From: Deltaproteobacteria bacterium
GTDB lineage: Bacteria; Desulfobacterota; DSM-4660; Desulfatiglandales; HGW-15
NCBI GenBank assembly: GCA_024641835.1
Contig: JAHECH010000079.1
Span: 1-10,979, forward strand
Length of the DNA stretch: 10,979 nucleotides
Direction: 5' to 3'
Position 1 is the stretch's first letter, and each line of letters starts with the position of its first letter. The notes under the pieces were generated by a model. That model worked only from the letters and a program-made list of their open reading frames with translations. It was not told the DNA's origin and made no database searches. The translations under genes were made by a program, and so were the position numbers. Positions 1 through 6,059 of the stretch are shown piece by piece.

Positions 1-236
1 CCGTTGAGGAACATACTGTTGTGGGAGGGCTAGGTTCAGCCGTGGCCGAGATACTGGCAGAGGCGAGTTTAAGTAAGCCATTACGCTTCAAGCGAATCGG
101 TATTCCAGATGTTTTTCCTGATAGGCACGGCTACGGAACACAAGAAAGCCTGATGGCAAGTCATGATATCACCACGGAAAAGATTGTGTCCGTGATCAAT
201 CAGCTTCTGGAAGGGCGAAGAGCCGTAGGATCATAA
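1..236 (+). CDS. Transketolase C-terminal subunit (5'-truncated)
   Basis: This is the last 77 codons of a gene that enters from outside the window; the reading frame starts at base 3 and ends with TAA at 234-236. The visible peptide begins EEHTVVGGLGSAVAE and continues with a KRIGIPDVF segment, both characteristic of the C-terminal domain of transketolase and related thiamine-diphosphate enzymes, most like the separate C-terminal subunit of split two-gene transketolases. A GTG at 21 lies inside the conserved motif and is not the start. The enzyme family transfers two-carbon ketol units between sugar phosphates, using an N-terminal subunit that binds the cofactor; that subunit is probably encoded just upstream (inference). 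Lying directly before sugar-modifying genes suggests a dedicated role in making an unusual sugar rather than a housekeeping pentose-phosphate role. A 1-deoxyxylulose-5-phosphate synthase or pyruvate-dehydrogenase-like beta fragment is a less likely reading. Confidence 0.88.
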   Translation, partial: VEEHTVVGGLGSAVAEILAEASLSKPLRFKRIGIPDVFPDRHGYGTQESLMASHDITTEKIVSVINQLLEGRRAVGS

Positions 237-267
237 AGCAGGTTTAGACGCGCTAAGGAGGCGAGTT

Positions 268-933
268 ATGGGCAAATTGCTGAATATTGTCACTCCACTT
301 CACACCATGACCAAACGGAAGTACATCGAAAGAATGGTGGACGAGAAGGTGCATTGCATGATCAAGGCTAAGGAGTACGAGTTTGATTATTGGGATGGCG
401 ACCGGCGTTACGGCTATGGCGGGTACCGGTACATCGATGACCGTTGGAAGAGGGTTGCCCAACCGCTGATTAACATTTATGACCTCAAGTCAAACGCAAA
501 GATACTCGATGTTGGATGCGGGAAAGCCTTTCTTCTCTATGAGCTGAAAAAGCTTTTGCCAGAAGCTGAGATTGTTGGGTTCGACATTTCCAGGCATGGT
601 CTCGCTGACGCGAAACCTGAAATTCGTCAATCCCTGTTCAGATACAGGGCCCAAGATCCCTATCCTTGGGGAGATAAATATTTCGATCTTGTCATCTCTC
701 TAGGGTGCCTTCATAACCTTCGTATTTTTGAACTCCAAACGGCAGTAAGGGAGATCGAAAGGGTGGGGAAAGGCAAATATATCATGGTAGAAAGTTATCG
801 TAACGAGCAAGAATTGTTCAATCTTCAGTGCTGGGCCTTGACCGCAGAGTCCTTTTTCGACACCGCGGAGTGGATTTGGATCTTCCAGCATTTCGGATAC
901 ACTGGAGACTATGAATTTATATATTTTGAGTAA
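268..933 (+). CDS. Class I SAM-dependent methyltransferase (sugar-cluster type)
   Basis: A 221-residue Rossmann-fold methyltransferase. Motif I, ILDVGCGKAF, lies at about residues 79-88; VGFDIS at about 103-108 ends the second strand and should carry the acidic residue that binds the SAM ribose. DLVISLGCLHNL follows as the post-motif strand. The ATG has an excellent Shine-Dalgarno sequence, AAGGAGG at 255-261, six bases upstream. The N-terminal 70 residues are rich in Tyr, Trp and Asp (YWDGDRRYGYGGYRY) and probably form a substrate-binding cap specific to this subfamily. No membrane segment or signal peptide is visible, so it should act in the cytoplasm, probably on a nucleotide sugar or sugar phosphate. 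It lies 31 bases after the transketolase subunit and 21 before the dehydrogenase, so the three probably share a transcript and pathway. The methylated atom and the substrate cannot be told from sequence. Confidence 0.9.
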   Translation: MGKLLNIVTPLHTMTKRKYIERMVDEKVHCMIKAKEYEFDYWDGDRRYGYGGYRYIDDRWKRVAQPLINIYDLKSNAKILDVGCGKAFLLYELKKLLPEAEIVGFDISRHGLADAKPEIRQSLFRYRAQDPYPWGDKYFDLVISLGCLHNLRIFELQTAVREIERVGKGKYIMVESYRNEQELFNLQCWALTAESFFDTAEWIWIFQHFGYTGDYEFIYFE

Positions 934-939
934 TAGACC

Positions 940-947
940 GGAGGGGG
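940..947 (+). promoter_or_regulatory. Strong ribosome binding site for a TTG start
   Basis: GGAGGGGG sits seven bases before TTG at 955. No ATG or GTG lies at suitable spacing, so this site fixes the TTG as the start of the dehydrogenase gene. Confidence 0.75.
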
Positions 948-954
948 AAACATT

Positions 955-2004
955 TTGAAGATCACAAGAACCAAAGCGGCTGTCTTGATAGAACAGAAGA
1001 AACCGCTCGCGATAAGGGAAATAAACTTGCCTCAAGAGCTTTCTTTCGGCCAGGTACTCGTTAAAGTCAGATATAGCGGCATTTGTGGTGCGCAGATTAA
1101 TGAGATCGATGGTGCCAAGGGGCCAGATAAATTCCTTCCTCACTTGCTGGGCCATGAAGGGGCGGGGAGTGTTTTAGCGGTTGGTCCGGGAGTTAAAACG
1201 GTCAAAGAAGGTGATCACGTTTGTATGCACTGGAGGCAGAGTGATGGGATTCAATCTGAGACGCCTCTGTATGATTGGAACGGGCAGAGAATAAATGCTG
1301 GATGGGTGACTACGTTCAATGAATGCGCGATTGTGTCGGAGAACCGTCTGACGGTTGTGCCGGACGATTTCGATCAGAAACTGGTTCCGCTTTTTGGCTG
1401 CGCGGTAACCACGGCCATGGGCGTGATAAATAATGATGCCCATGTGAAGATCGGTCAATCCGTTGTCGTTTTCGGCGTGGGCGGTGTGGGCTTAAGTATT
1501 GTGCAATTCGCCAATATGGTCTCAGCCCATCCGATCATAGGGGTAGATATCGTTGATAAGAAGCTGAGCATGTCGAAGCTTTTCGGTGCGACGCACCACT
1601 TCAATGCGACTAAAACAGAAAATGTGTCCAATGAGATCAGAAAGATCGTTGGACAAGCCGGAGCCGATGTAGTTATCGATACCACCGGAAAGGCGAGGGT
1701 GATCGAGGAGGCCTATGAGCTGACTCATCCGGACGGCAAAACCATCCTCGTGGGCGTGCCCTTCAAAGGCGACAAAGTTTCTATTTATACACTTCCACTG
1801 CACTTCAAGAAGGTGCTTACCGGCTCCCACGGTGGTAGCGTGGAGCCCCATATTGAAATCCCCAGATTAATCAACCTATGGAGGGCTGGTAAGCTCAAGC
1901 TCGACAACTTGATCACTCATGAGTTTACGCTCGACAGGATAAACGAGGCGATTGATTTGGTCAGGAGTGGTGAGGCTGGCAGGGTACTTGTGGCGATGGA
2001 CTGA
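955..2004 (+). CDS. Zinc-type medium-chain alcohol dehydrogenase
   Basis: A 349-residue MDR-family oxidoreductase starting at TTG behind a strong Shine-Dalgarno sequence. The N-terminal GroES-like domain has SGIC (Cys44) and LLGHEGAG (His67, Glu68); with Cys149 these match the catalytic zinc ligands of the family. The Rossmann domain carries GVGGVG at 174-179, followed by an acidic residue (Asp198) at the end of the next strand, which favours NAD(H). The lobe that holds the structural zinc in classical alcohol dehydrogenases has no four-cysteine cluster; residues 90-120 instead contain HWRQSDGIQ and WNGQRINAGWVTTFNE, so only one zinc is expected. It probably oxidises or reduces a carbinol or keto group on a sugar or a sugar side chain. 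The gene lies eight bases before the TylF-like gene, suggesting translational coupling. The substrate is unknown. Confidence 0.9.
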   Translation: MKITRTKAAVLIEQKKPLAIREINLPQELSFGQVLVKVRYSGICGAQINEIDGAKGPDKFLPHLLGHEGAGSVLAVGPGVKTVKEGDHVCMHWRQSDGIQSETPLYDWNGQRINAGWVTTFNECAIVSENRLTVVPDDFDQKLVPLFGCAVTTAMGVINNDAHVKIGQSVVVFGVGGVGLSIVQFANMVSAHPIIGVDIVDKKLSMSKLFGATHHFNATKTENVSNEIRKIVGQAGADVVIDTTGKARVIEEAYELTHPDGKTILVGVPFKGDKVSIYTLPLHFKKVLTGSHGGSVEPHIEIPRLINLWRAGKLKLDNLITHEFTLDRINEAIDLVRSGEAGRVLVAMD

Positions 2005-2012
2005 CAATCGAT

Positions 2013-2801
2013 ATGAAAAAACGGGATAAAAGGGATTTCATCAACAAATCCATGACCAAACTTGAACCGATGTCAGGTGAACCGTGGGTGAAACTGGCCA
2101 ATGGGTCGGAACTCGCTGATTGGGGGAAGGATCACGAGATATCCTACAATCAGATGAACCGTCAAATGGAGAAGGCTTTGTTTTATCGTCGCGCCTTCGA
2201 CTTCCTCAAAAGCAATGAGATTCTGGGTGACTACCATGAATACGGGTGTCATCGTGGGCGCACCTTCAGAATGGCACTTACCGAAGCTCGCCGTCAAAAC
2301 ATGTCGGAAATGAGGTTTTATGCGTTTGATAGTTTCGTAGGACTGCCTACCACCGGAGCAGCAGAAAAGAAGGAGTGGTTTGAGGGCGCCCTACTCACAT
2401 CCGAGAATGATTTCATAGGGATGGTCAGAGAACACGGGATTTATGTTGACAGGATAGAAATAGTGAGAGGTTACTATAAGGATGTTCTGAACAAAGAACT
2501 CCGGAGTCAGTTCGAGGAAATCGGAATTAAGGTTGCTCTTGCTACAATCGACTGTGACCTCTACGAGTCAGCAGTGCCGGTTTTTGAATTTATTGAACCT
2601 CTTCTCCAGGAAGGCGCTATCTTGTACATCGACGACTTTTTTGCTGGGTACAGGGGATCTCCTTTAAGGGGCGTCAGCCGTGCTTTTCTGGAGTTTCAGA
2701 GCAGAAGCAGGTGGAAATTCGCCCGCCACCTGGATGTCGGCTGGTGGGGAAGATCGTATATCACCTATTCAGGAGAGGGCATCTTACCAGACGATTTTTG
2801 A
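2013..2801 (+). CDS. TylF/MycF-like O-methyltransferase
   Basis: A 262-residue protein with the hallmarks of the macrocin O-methyltransferase (TylF/MycF) family, metal-dependent enzymes that methylate sugar hydroxyls. Visible features are the SAM-binding segment YGCHRGRTFR (about residues 77-86), YAFDSFVGLP (103-112), typical of the family, ATIDCDLYES (177-186), and YIDDFF (205-210). Asp180 and the Asp207-Asp208 pair are in the positions of the magnesium ligands in MycF (assignment by family pattern). No signal peptide or membrane helix is seen, so a cytoplasmic role is expected. The ATG follows the dehydrogenase stop by eight bases and has only a weak ribosome site, which fits coupling to the upstream gene. 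In a glycan cluster it would O-methylate a nucleotide sugar or a sugar residue of the growing chain; which hydroxyl is unknown. Confidence 0.88.
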   Translation: MKKRDKRDFINKSMTKLEPMSGEPWVKLANGSELADWGKDHEISYNQMNRQMEKALFYRRAFDFLKSNEILGDYHEYGCHRGRTFRMALTEARRQNMSEMRFYAFDSFVGLPTTGAAEKKEWFEGALLTSENDFIGMVREHGIYVDRIEIVRGYYKDVLNKELRSQFEEIGIKVALATIDCDLYESAVPVFEFIEPLLQEGAILYIDDFFAGYRGSPLRGVSRAFLEFQSRSRWKFARHLDVGWWGRSYITYSGEGILPDDF

Positions 2802-2817
2802 AGTGTTGGAATATCGA

Positions 2818-2856
2818 CTCGTTCCGTTACTCAACTTCTCTTTTGAGCGAAACGAG
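2818..2856 (+). other. Interrupted stem-loop in the 2802-2938 spacer
   Basis: CTCGTT (2818-2823) pairs with AACGAG (2851-2856), and CTCAA (2830-2834) pairs with TTGAG (2843-2847). Between the two helices is an internal loop, and the apex loop is eight bases. No run of T follows, so it does not look like an intrinsic terminator; it could be an RNA processing or attenuation structure, or chance. GAAACGAG is repeated directly afterwards, ending at 2870. The rest of this spacer shows no gene or clear promoter. Confidence 0.35.
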
Positions 2857-2938
2857 GGTTGTGAAACGAGTACATGTCTTCAAACAGCATTCCGAGATTA
2901 AATCCTAAAAGAAACTTCCAAATCATAAGCAAGAAAAG

Positions 2939-4075
2939 ATGATTGCTGAGTGCCCTATATGCGGAGCCTTTGAACACCATCAGGTCTGGACAGTTGAGAA
3001 ATCTCCCCTCTTGCAGTTGGCTAGGAGTAGAGAAGAAATTTCTTCAAAGCATTTCGCCAGATTGGAGGTTGTCCGTTGCGCTCGCTGTGCACACCTGTAT
3101 AACCGTGCCTATGATCCCGAAACCTGGAAGGTGACATACAGGGCTGACGTGCTTAGCAACAAGCCGGTGCATATCACAATGTCTGCATATCTGGAGTCTA
3201 TTGCAGAATGGATAGGGCTAGAAAGAATCCAGGGGAAAAACGTGATTGAGGTTGGAGCCGGGAGCGGACACCTGGCTAAATTAATGGCCCGGCACGCAAG
3301 ATTTGTTCAGGTTTTCGAGCCGAGTCCTGCACTCACTCGAGAAATGCTGCCGGAGGGCAACATTGAGCTCGTTAGCGAGCCATTTTCGGCTTCTCTTGTG
3401 TCTAGGAAAGCGGACGTGATCATTTGCCGTCAGGTTCTTGAACACCTTGCTGATCCGATGGGACTGCTACTTGAAATGAGGAAGGCCCTTAGCACGGAAG
3501 GTTTGGTTTATCTGGAAGTGCCTTCCGCCGAATTCATTGAGGAGCACGGGGCATTTTTCGATCTGCACAATGCTCATGTCCAATATTTCTACCGTCTGGG
3601 TCTTCTTGACTTGGCCGCTAAGGCTGGCCTCATGCCTAGTAAAGAGCGCCGCATCAAGGGCGGGCATGACATCGGATTGCTTCTTAGGCAGGTCGACCAT
3701 GCAAGTCGAAGTCAATATCCAATTCCGGGTGAATCCGATCTCGAGCGGCGATTTCTCAAACGGCTGAAGTGGATAGAAACTGGCCTTTCGAGAATGGATA
3801 AACAAAGATTCATCTACGGAGCCACATGGCAAGCAGTTTCTTTCCTAAGTGTTCTTGGATCTGCAACGTCTTTCCAAGCAGCTTTGGACGATAATAGAGA
3901 TTATGCAGGTCACGCTTTGTACAGTGAAAGGCAATGGATTCCCGTCATGCACCCGGATCGAATCAATCTGGATATAGATCATCTGGTTTTGGTTACTGCC
4001 TATCTGCATAAAGAGGCTATCACGCAACAGTTGAACGAAAGAGGTTTTTCGGGTGTCATATTGAGTCTTTTGTAG
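2939..4075 (+). CDS. Zinc-ribbon class I methyltransferase, sugar C-methyltransferase-like
   Basis: A 378-residue three-part protein. (1) The N-terminal putative zinc-binding ribbon has CPICG (Cys5, Cys8) and CARC (Cys47, Cys50). (2) The SAM-binding methyltransferase domain has NVIEVGAGSG at 101-110, then VFEPS and the ICRQVLEHLADP segment. (3) The C-terminal region, from about FIYGATW through FQAALDDN to LVLVTAYLHKEAI, resembles the C-terminal domain of the NovU/TylCIII type of NDP-4-keto-sugar C-methyltransferases. This order is that of the C-methyltransferase family making branched deoxysugars, so C-methylation of a keto-sugar nucleotide is plausible, but the catalytic tyrosine/histidine pair was not confidently located. 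Related zinc-ribbon proteins in glycan clusters may do other methylations. The ATG follows a purine-rich but weak ribosome site. It is flanked by O-methyltransferase genes. Confidence 0.83.
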   Translation: MIAECPICGAFEHHQVWTVEKSPLLQLARSREEISSKHFARLEVVRCARCAHLYNRAYDPETWKVTYRADVLSNKPVHITMSAYLESIAEWIGLERIQGKNVIEVGAGSGHLAKLMARHARFVQVFEPSPALTREMLPEGNIELVSEPFSASLVSRKADVIICRQVLEHLADPMGLLLEMRKALSTEGLVYLEVPSAEFIEEHGAFFDLHNAHVQYFYRLGLLDLAAKAGLMPSKERRIKGGHDIGLLLRQVDHASRSQYPIPGESDLERRFLKRLKWIETGLSRMDKQRFIYGATWQAVSFLSVLGSATSFQAALDDNRDYAGHALYSERQWIPVMHPDRINLDIDHLVLVTAYLHKEAITQQLNERGFSGVILSLL

Positions 4076-4154
4076 GTTTTTGCGAAAGCCGGCTCAAAGG
4101 ATGGCGTTCTAGGTAGATATTGACTTGGGCTTCGAGGCCGGTGAATTTGCAGGA

Positions 4155-4180
4155 TTCCCGTGACTTAATCCCTCCGGGAA
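4155..4180 (+). repeat. Inverted repeat upstream of the FkbM gene
   Basis: TTCCCG (4155-4160) and CGGGAA (4175-4180) form a perfect six-base inverted repeat around a 14-base loop, just before the likely ATG of the FkbM gene. It lies in a 116-base spacer (4076-4191) that also contains a GGC/GCC mini-hairpin around 4128-4139. No T-tract follows. The role is unknown. Confidence 0.35.
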
Positions 4181-4191
4181 CAGTGCCACTG

Positions 4192-5148
4192 ATGAAAATG
4201 CATTTTGATCCTTCCGCGATAGCTTCGGATTTACCCAGGACAAGAAAGCAATTTATCATTCGGGCTATCATAAAATCAGTGATATCTATACTCGGGATTA
4301 ACCATGCCAACGCGCTAACAGCAGAAATTGCACAAGCTGTTAGGCCTGTAGCTAAGATTCGCACCCGATACGGAGATTTGTTGTGTGTAGCTGGTCATGG
4401 GCGACTCCTCTGGCGAGCTAATACATTCCACACGGAGGAACCGGAGACCGTCGAGTGGCTGAACAGTATAAAAGGTGGTGATATCCTATGGGATGTGGGA
4501 GCAAATATCGGGTTATATGCCATTTATGCGGCTAAATTTCGTAGGTGCAAGGCTATCGCTTTTGAACCTGAATCACAAAATTATGCCCTCCTTGCAGAAA
4601 ACATAGTCCTAAATGGCGTCCAAGACAAATGTTCTGCTGCCTGTTTTGCGATCTCCGGGTACACTGGCCTAGGGGACCTCTGTGTTCCATACATCACCAA
4701 AGGCGGAGCCTATAACTCCTTTGAAGATAAAGGAGAGAGCATCCGTTCGCGCCGCGCTTCTCCGCGACTTGTTAAACACGAAAAGGATCAAAAACCTATC
4801 AGACAAATGACCTTTGGTGTCAGCTTGGATGATCTCATTTTCGAGTATCATCTTGAAACACCGACACATATCAAGATTGACGTAGATGGTCTCGAACCAC
4901 ATATCATGAGCGGGGCTAAAGAACTTTTAGCTTTGGATAGGGTAGGGAGCATCTTGATAGAAATCGATAAGAAATCGCCGGAGGCGCTGAGGATTCTTGG
5001 GTTCCTAAAAGGGTACGGCTTTGAAGTAGTGAGTGAGCGTTCTAACTGGGAGTCAAGAGGGAATCGCGACTTAGAAAGGCTCTTTCCTACGACGAATATA
5101 ATATTCAGAAGGAAGTCATTTCTTGATGTGCGAGCGGAAAGGAAGTAA
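4192..5148 (+). CDS. FkbM-family methyltransferase
   Basis: A 318-residue protein if started at ATG 4192. The frame stays open to TTG 4120 and GTG 4141, but the extra residues (ASRPVNLQDSRD region) do not look like the family and have no good ribosome site, so the shorter form is preferred; ATG 4198 is also possible. The FkbM domain shows the SAM motif WDVGANIGLYAI (about residues 100-111), AFEPESQNYALL after it, and the family's C-terminal block IKIDVDGLEPHIMSGAKE, followed by ILIEID. FkbM-type enzymes O-methylate hydroxyls of polyketides, glycolipids and polysaccharide sugars. No membrane segment is evident. The 3' end overlaps the SDR gene by 23 bases. It is the third or fourth methyltransferase of the cluster and probably decorates or caps the glycan; the acceptor is unknown. 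Confidence 0.87.
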   Translation: MKMHFDPSAIASDLPRTRKQFIIRAIIKSVISILGINHANALTAEIAQAVRPVAKIRTRYGDLLCVAGHGRLLWRANTFHTEEPETVEWLNSIKGGDILWDVGANIGLYAIYAAKFRRCKAIAFEPESQNYALLAENIVLNGVQDKCSAACFAISGYTGLGDLCVPYITKGGAYNSFEDKGESIRSRRASPRLVKHEKDQKPIRQMTFGVSLDDLIFEYHLETPTHIKIDVDGLEPHIMSGAKELLALDRVGSILIEIDKKSPEALRILGFLKGYGFEVVSERSNWESRGNRDLERLFPTTNIIFRRKSFLDVRAERK

Positions 5149-5998
5149 AGGATTCGAGGTATTGATTCTCGGGGCTTCGGGGTTTATAGGATCTCGTTTG
5201 GAAGCGCACCTTGCGGGCAGAGGACTTTGTGTGAAGGGAACCTCCTCCAAGAGCTGCAATCTTCTGGAATTAGACCAAGTGAGGAAGGTTTTTCAACATC
5301 TTGAAATGGGCACTAGACTTGTTTTCCTCTCAACAATAAACAAAGATGTGGAGAACTCCTATCGAGCCTTGCTGTGTAATTTGGAGATGGTGAAAAACCT
5401 TGGGCAATCTGTTCCACGCGATACATTGGGGGGCATAATTTTTATGAGTTCGGTAGATGTTTATGGTCCAGCGCCGCAGGTGCCAATCACAGAGAAAACG
5501 ATGCCAGTTCCTACCAGTTTTTATGCAATTTCCAAGCTCACGAGTGAATACTTGCTGAAGATACCAGAAGTTTTGGATTGCCCGCTCACGGTTTTGCGTT
5601 TGCCAGGCGTCTACGGCCAGGGGGATCAGGGGCGAAGCATTGTGGGCAAGCTGATAAATTTAATGATAACAAAAAGCCATATTCCTCTGTTCGGCGGCGG
5701 CAAGGTTCTACGCGATTACGTGGAAGTTGAGGACGTATGCAGCATCGTCGAATCGCTCATAAATGACCCGTATGATGGCCTCCTAAATGTTGCTACAGGC
5801 ACTAGTCTCTCCATTTTGGAAATCATAGAAACGATCGCCAAGGAAGGAAACTTTTCTCCGAAATGCGAGCGGTTACCTGAGCAGGATGGTTCAGTAGGAG
5901 ATCTGGTTTTTGATGTTTCCGCTTTCAGGTCTACATTTCCGAAGTTGAAAATGAAGAGTCTCGGTGAGGGCGTCCGATTATATCTGAGATCATTTTAG
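5126..5998 (+). CDS. NAD-dependent epimerase/dehydratase (extended SDR)
   Basis: A 290-residue short-chain dehydrogenase of the extended, nucleotide-sugar type. ATG 5126 follows GGAAG at 5111-5115; TTG 5123 adjacent to it is the alternative. The NAD(P)-binding GASGFIG lies at residues 16-22. The catalytic set is Ser109 in SSVDVYG with Tyr133 and Lys137 in YAISK. RLPGVYGQGDQGRS and the GGGKVLRDYVEVEDVC segment are the usual C-terminal substrate-binding signatures of UDP/dTDP-sugar enzymes. The dehydratase pair Asp-Glu that follows the catalytic residue in RmlB is Val-Asp here, so a 4,6-dehydratase is unlikely; an epimerase or 4-keto-reductase fits better. It overlaps the FkbM gene by 23 bases, implying coupled translation. 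It probably supplies the sugar used by the neighbouring mutase or glycosyltransferase. Confidence 0.87.
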   Translation: MCERKGSKGFEVLILGASGFIGSRLEAHLAGRGLCVKGTSSKSCNLLELDQVRKVFQHLEMGTRLVFLSTINKDVENSYRALLCNLEMVKNLGQSVPRDTLGGIIFMSSVDVYGPAPQVPITEKTMPVPTSFYAISKLTSEYLLKIPEVLDCPLTVLRLPGVYGQGDQGRSIVGKLINLMITKSHIPLFGGGKVLRDYVEVEDVCSIVESLINDPYDGLLNVATGTSLSILEIIETIAKEGNFSPKCERLPEQDGSVGDLVFDVSAFRSTFPKLKMKSLGEGVRLYLRSF

Positions 5999-6046
5999 TT
6001 CCCAGAGACATGAACCTGTCGGATTCAGATGATCATTATCAAATTT

Positions 6047-6051
6047 TGGAG
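6047..6051 (+). promoter_or_regulatory. Ribosome binding site for a TTG start
   Basis: TGGAG lies eight bases before TTG 6060. The conserved flavin-binding strand begins immediately after this codon, so the site and the protein alignment agree on a TTG start. Confidence 0.6.
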
Positions 6052-6059
6052 ACGAGATT

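Noticed and set aside
700..1155. Minus-strand open frame of 151 codons across the methyltransferase/dehydrogenase junction
   Set aside because: It is antisense to two well-supported genes, with no family-like motif.
1831..1842. GGTGGTAGCGTG, close to the RfaH ops element (GGCGGTAGCGTG) of polysaccharide operons
   Set aside because: It has one mismatch, lies inside the dehydrogenase coding sequence and encodes a conserved-looking Gly-Gly-Ser segment, far from any operon leader; probably chance.
2446..2477. TTGACA followed by TACTAT as a sigma-70-like promoter
   Set aside because: Spacing is 20 bases, too long, and the site is inside the TylF-like gene.
2680..2908. Two alternate + frames at the end of the TylF-like gene running into the spacer
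   Set aside because: The TylF-like frame is intact to its own stop at 2801 with normal length; the alternate frames have no motif, so a frameshift is not needed.
4056..4364. Minus-strand open frame of 102 codons over the FkbM 5' region
   Set aside because: It overlaps real coding sequence on the other strand, has no recognisable domain or ribosome site, and looks like a shadow frame; only the spacer part was kept as a possible repeat.
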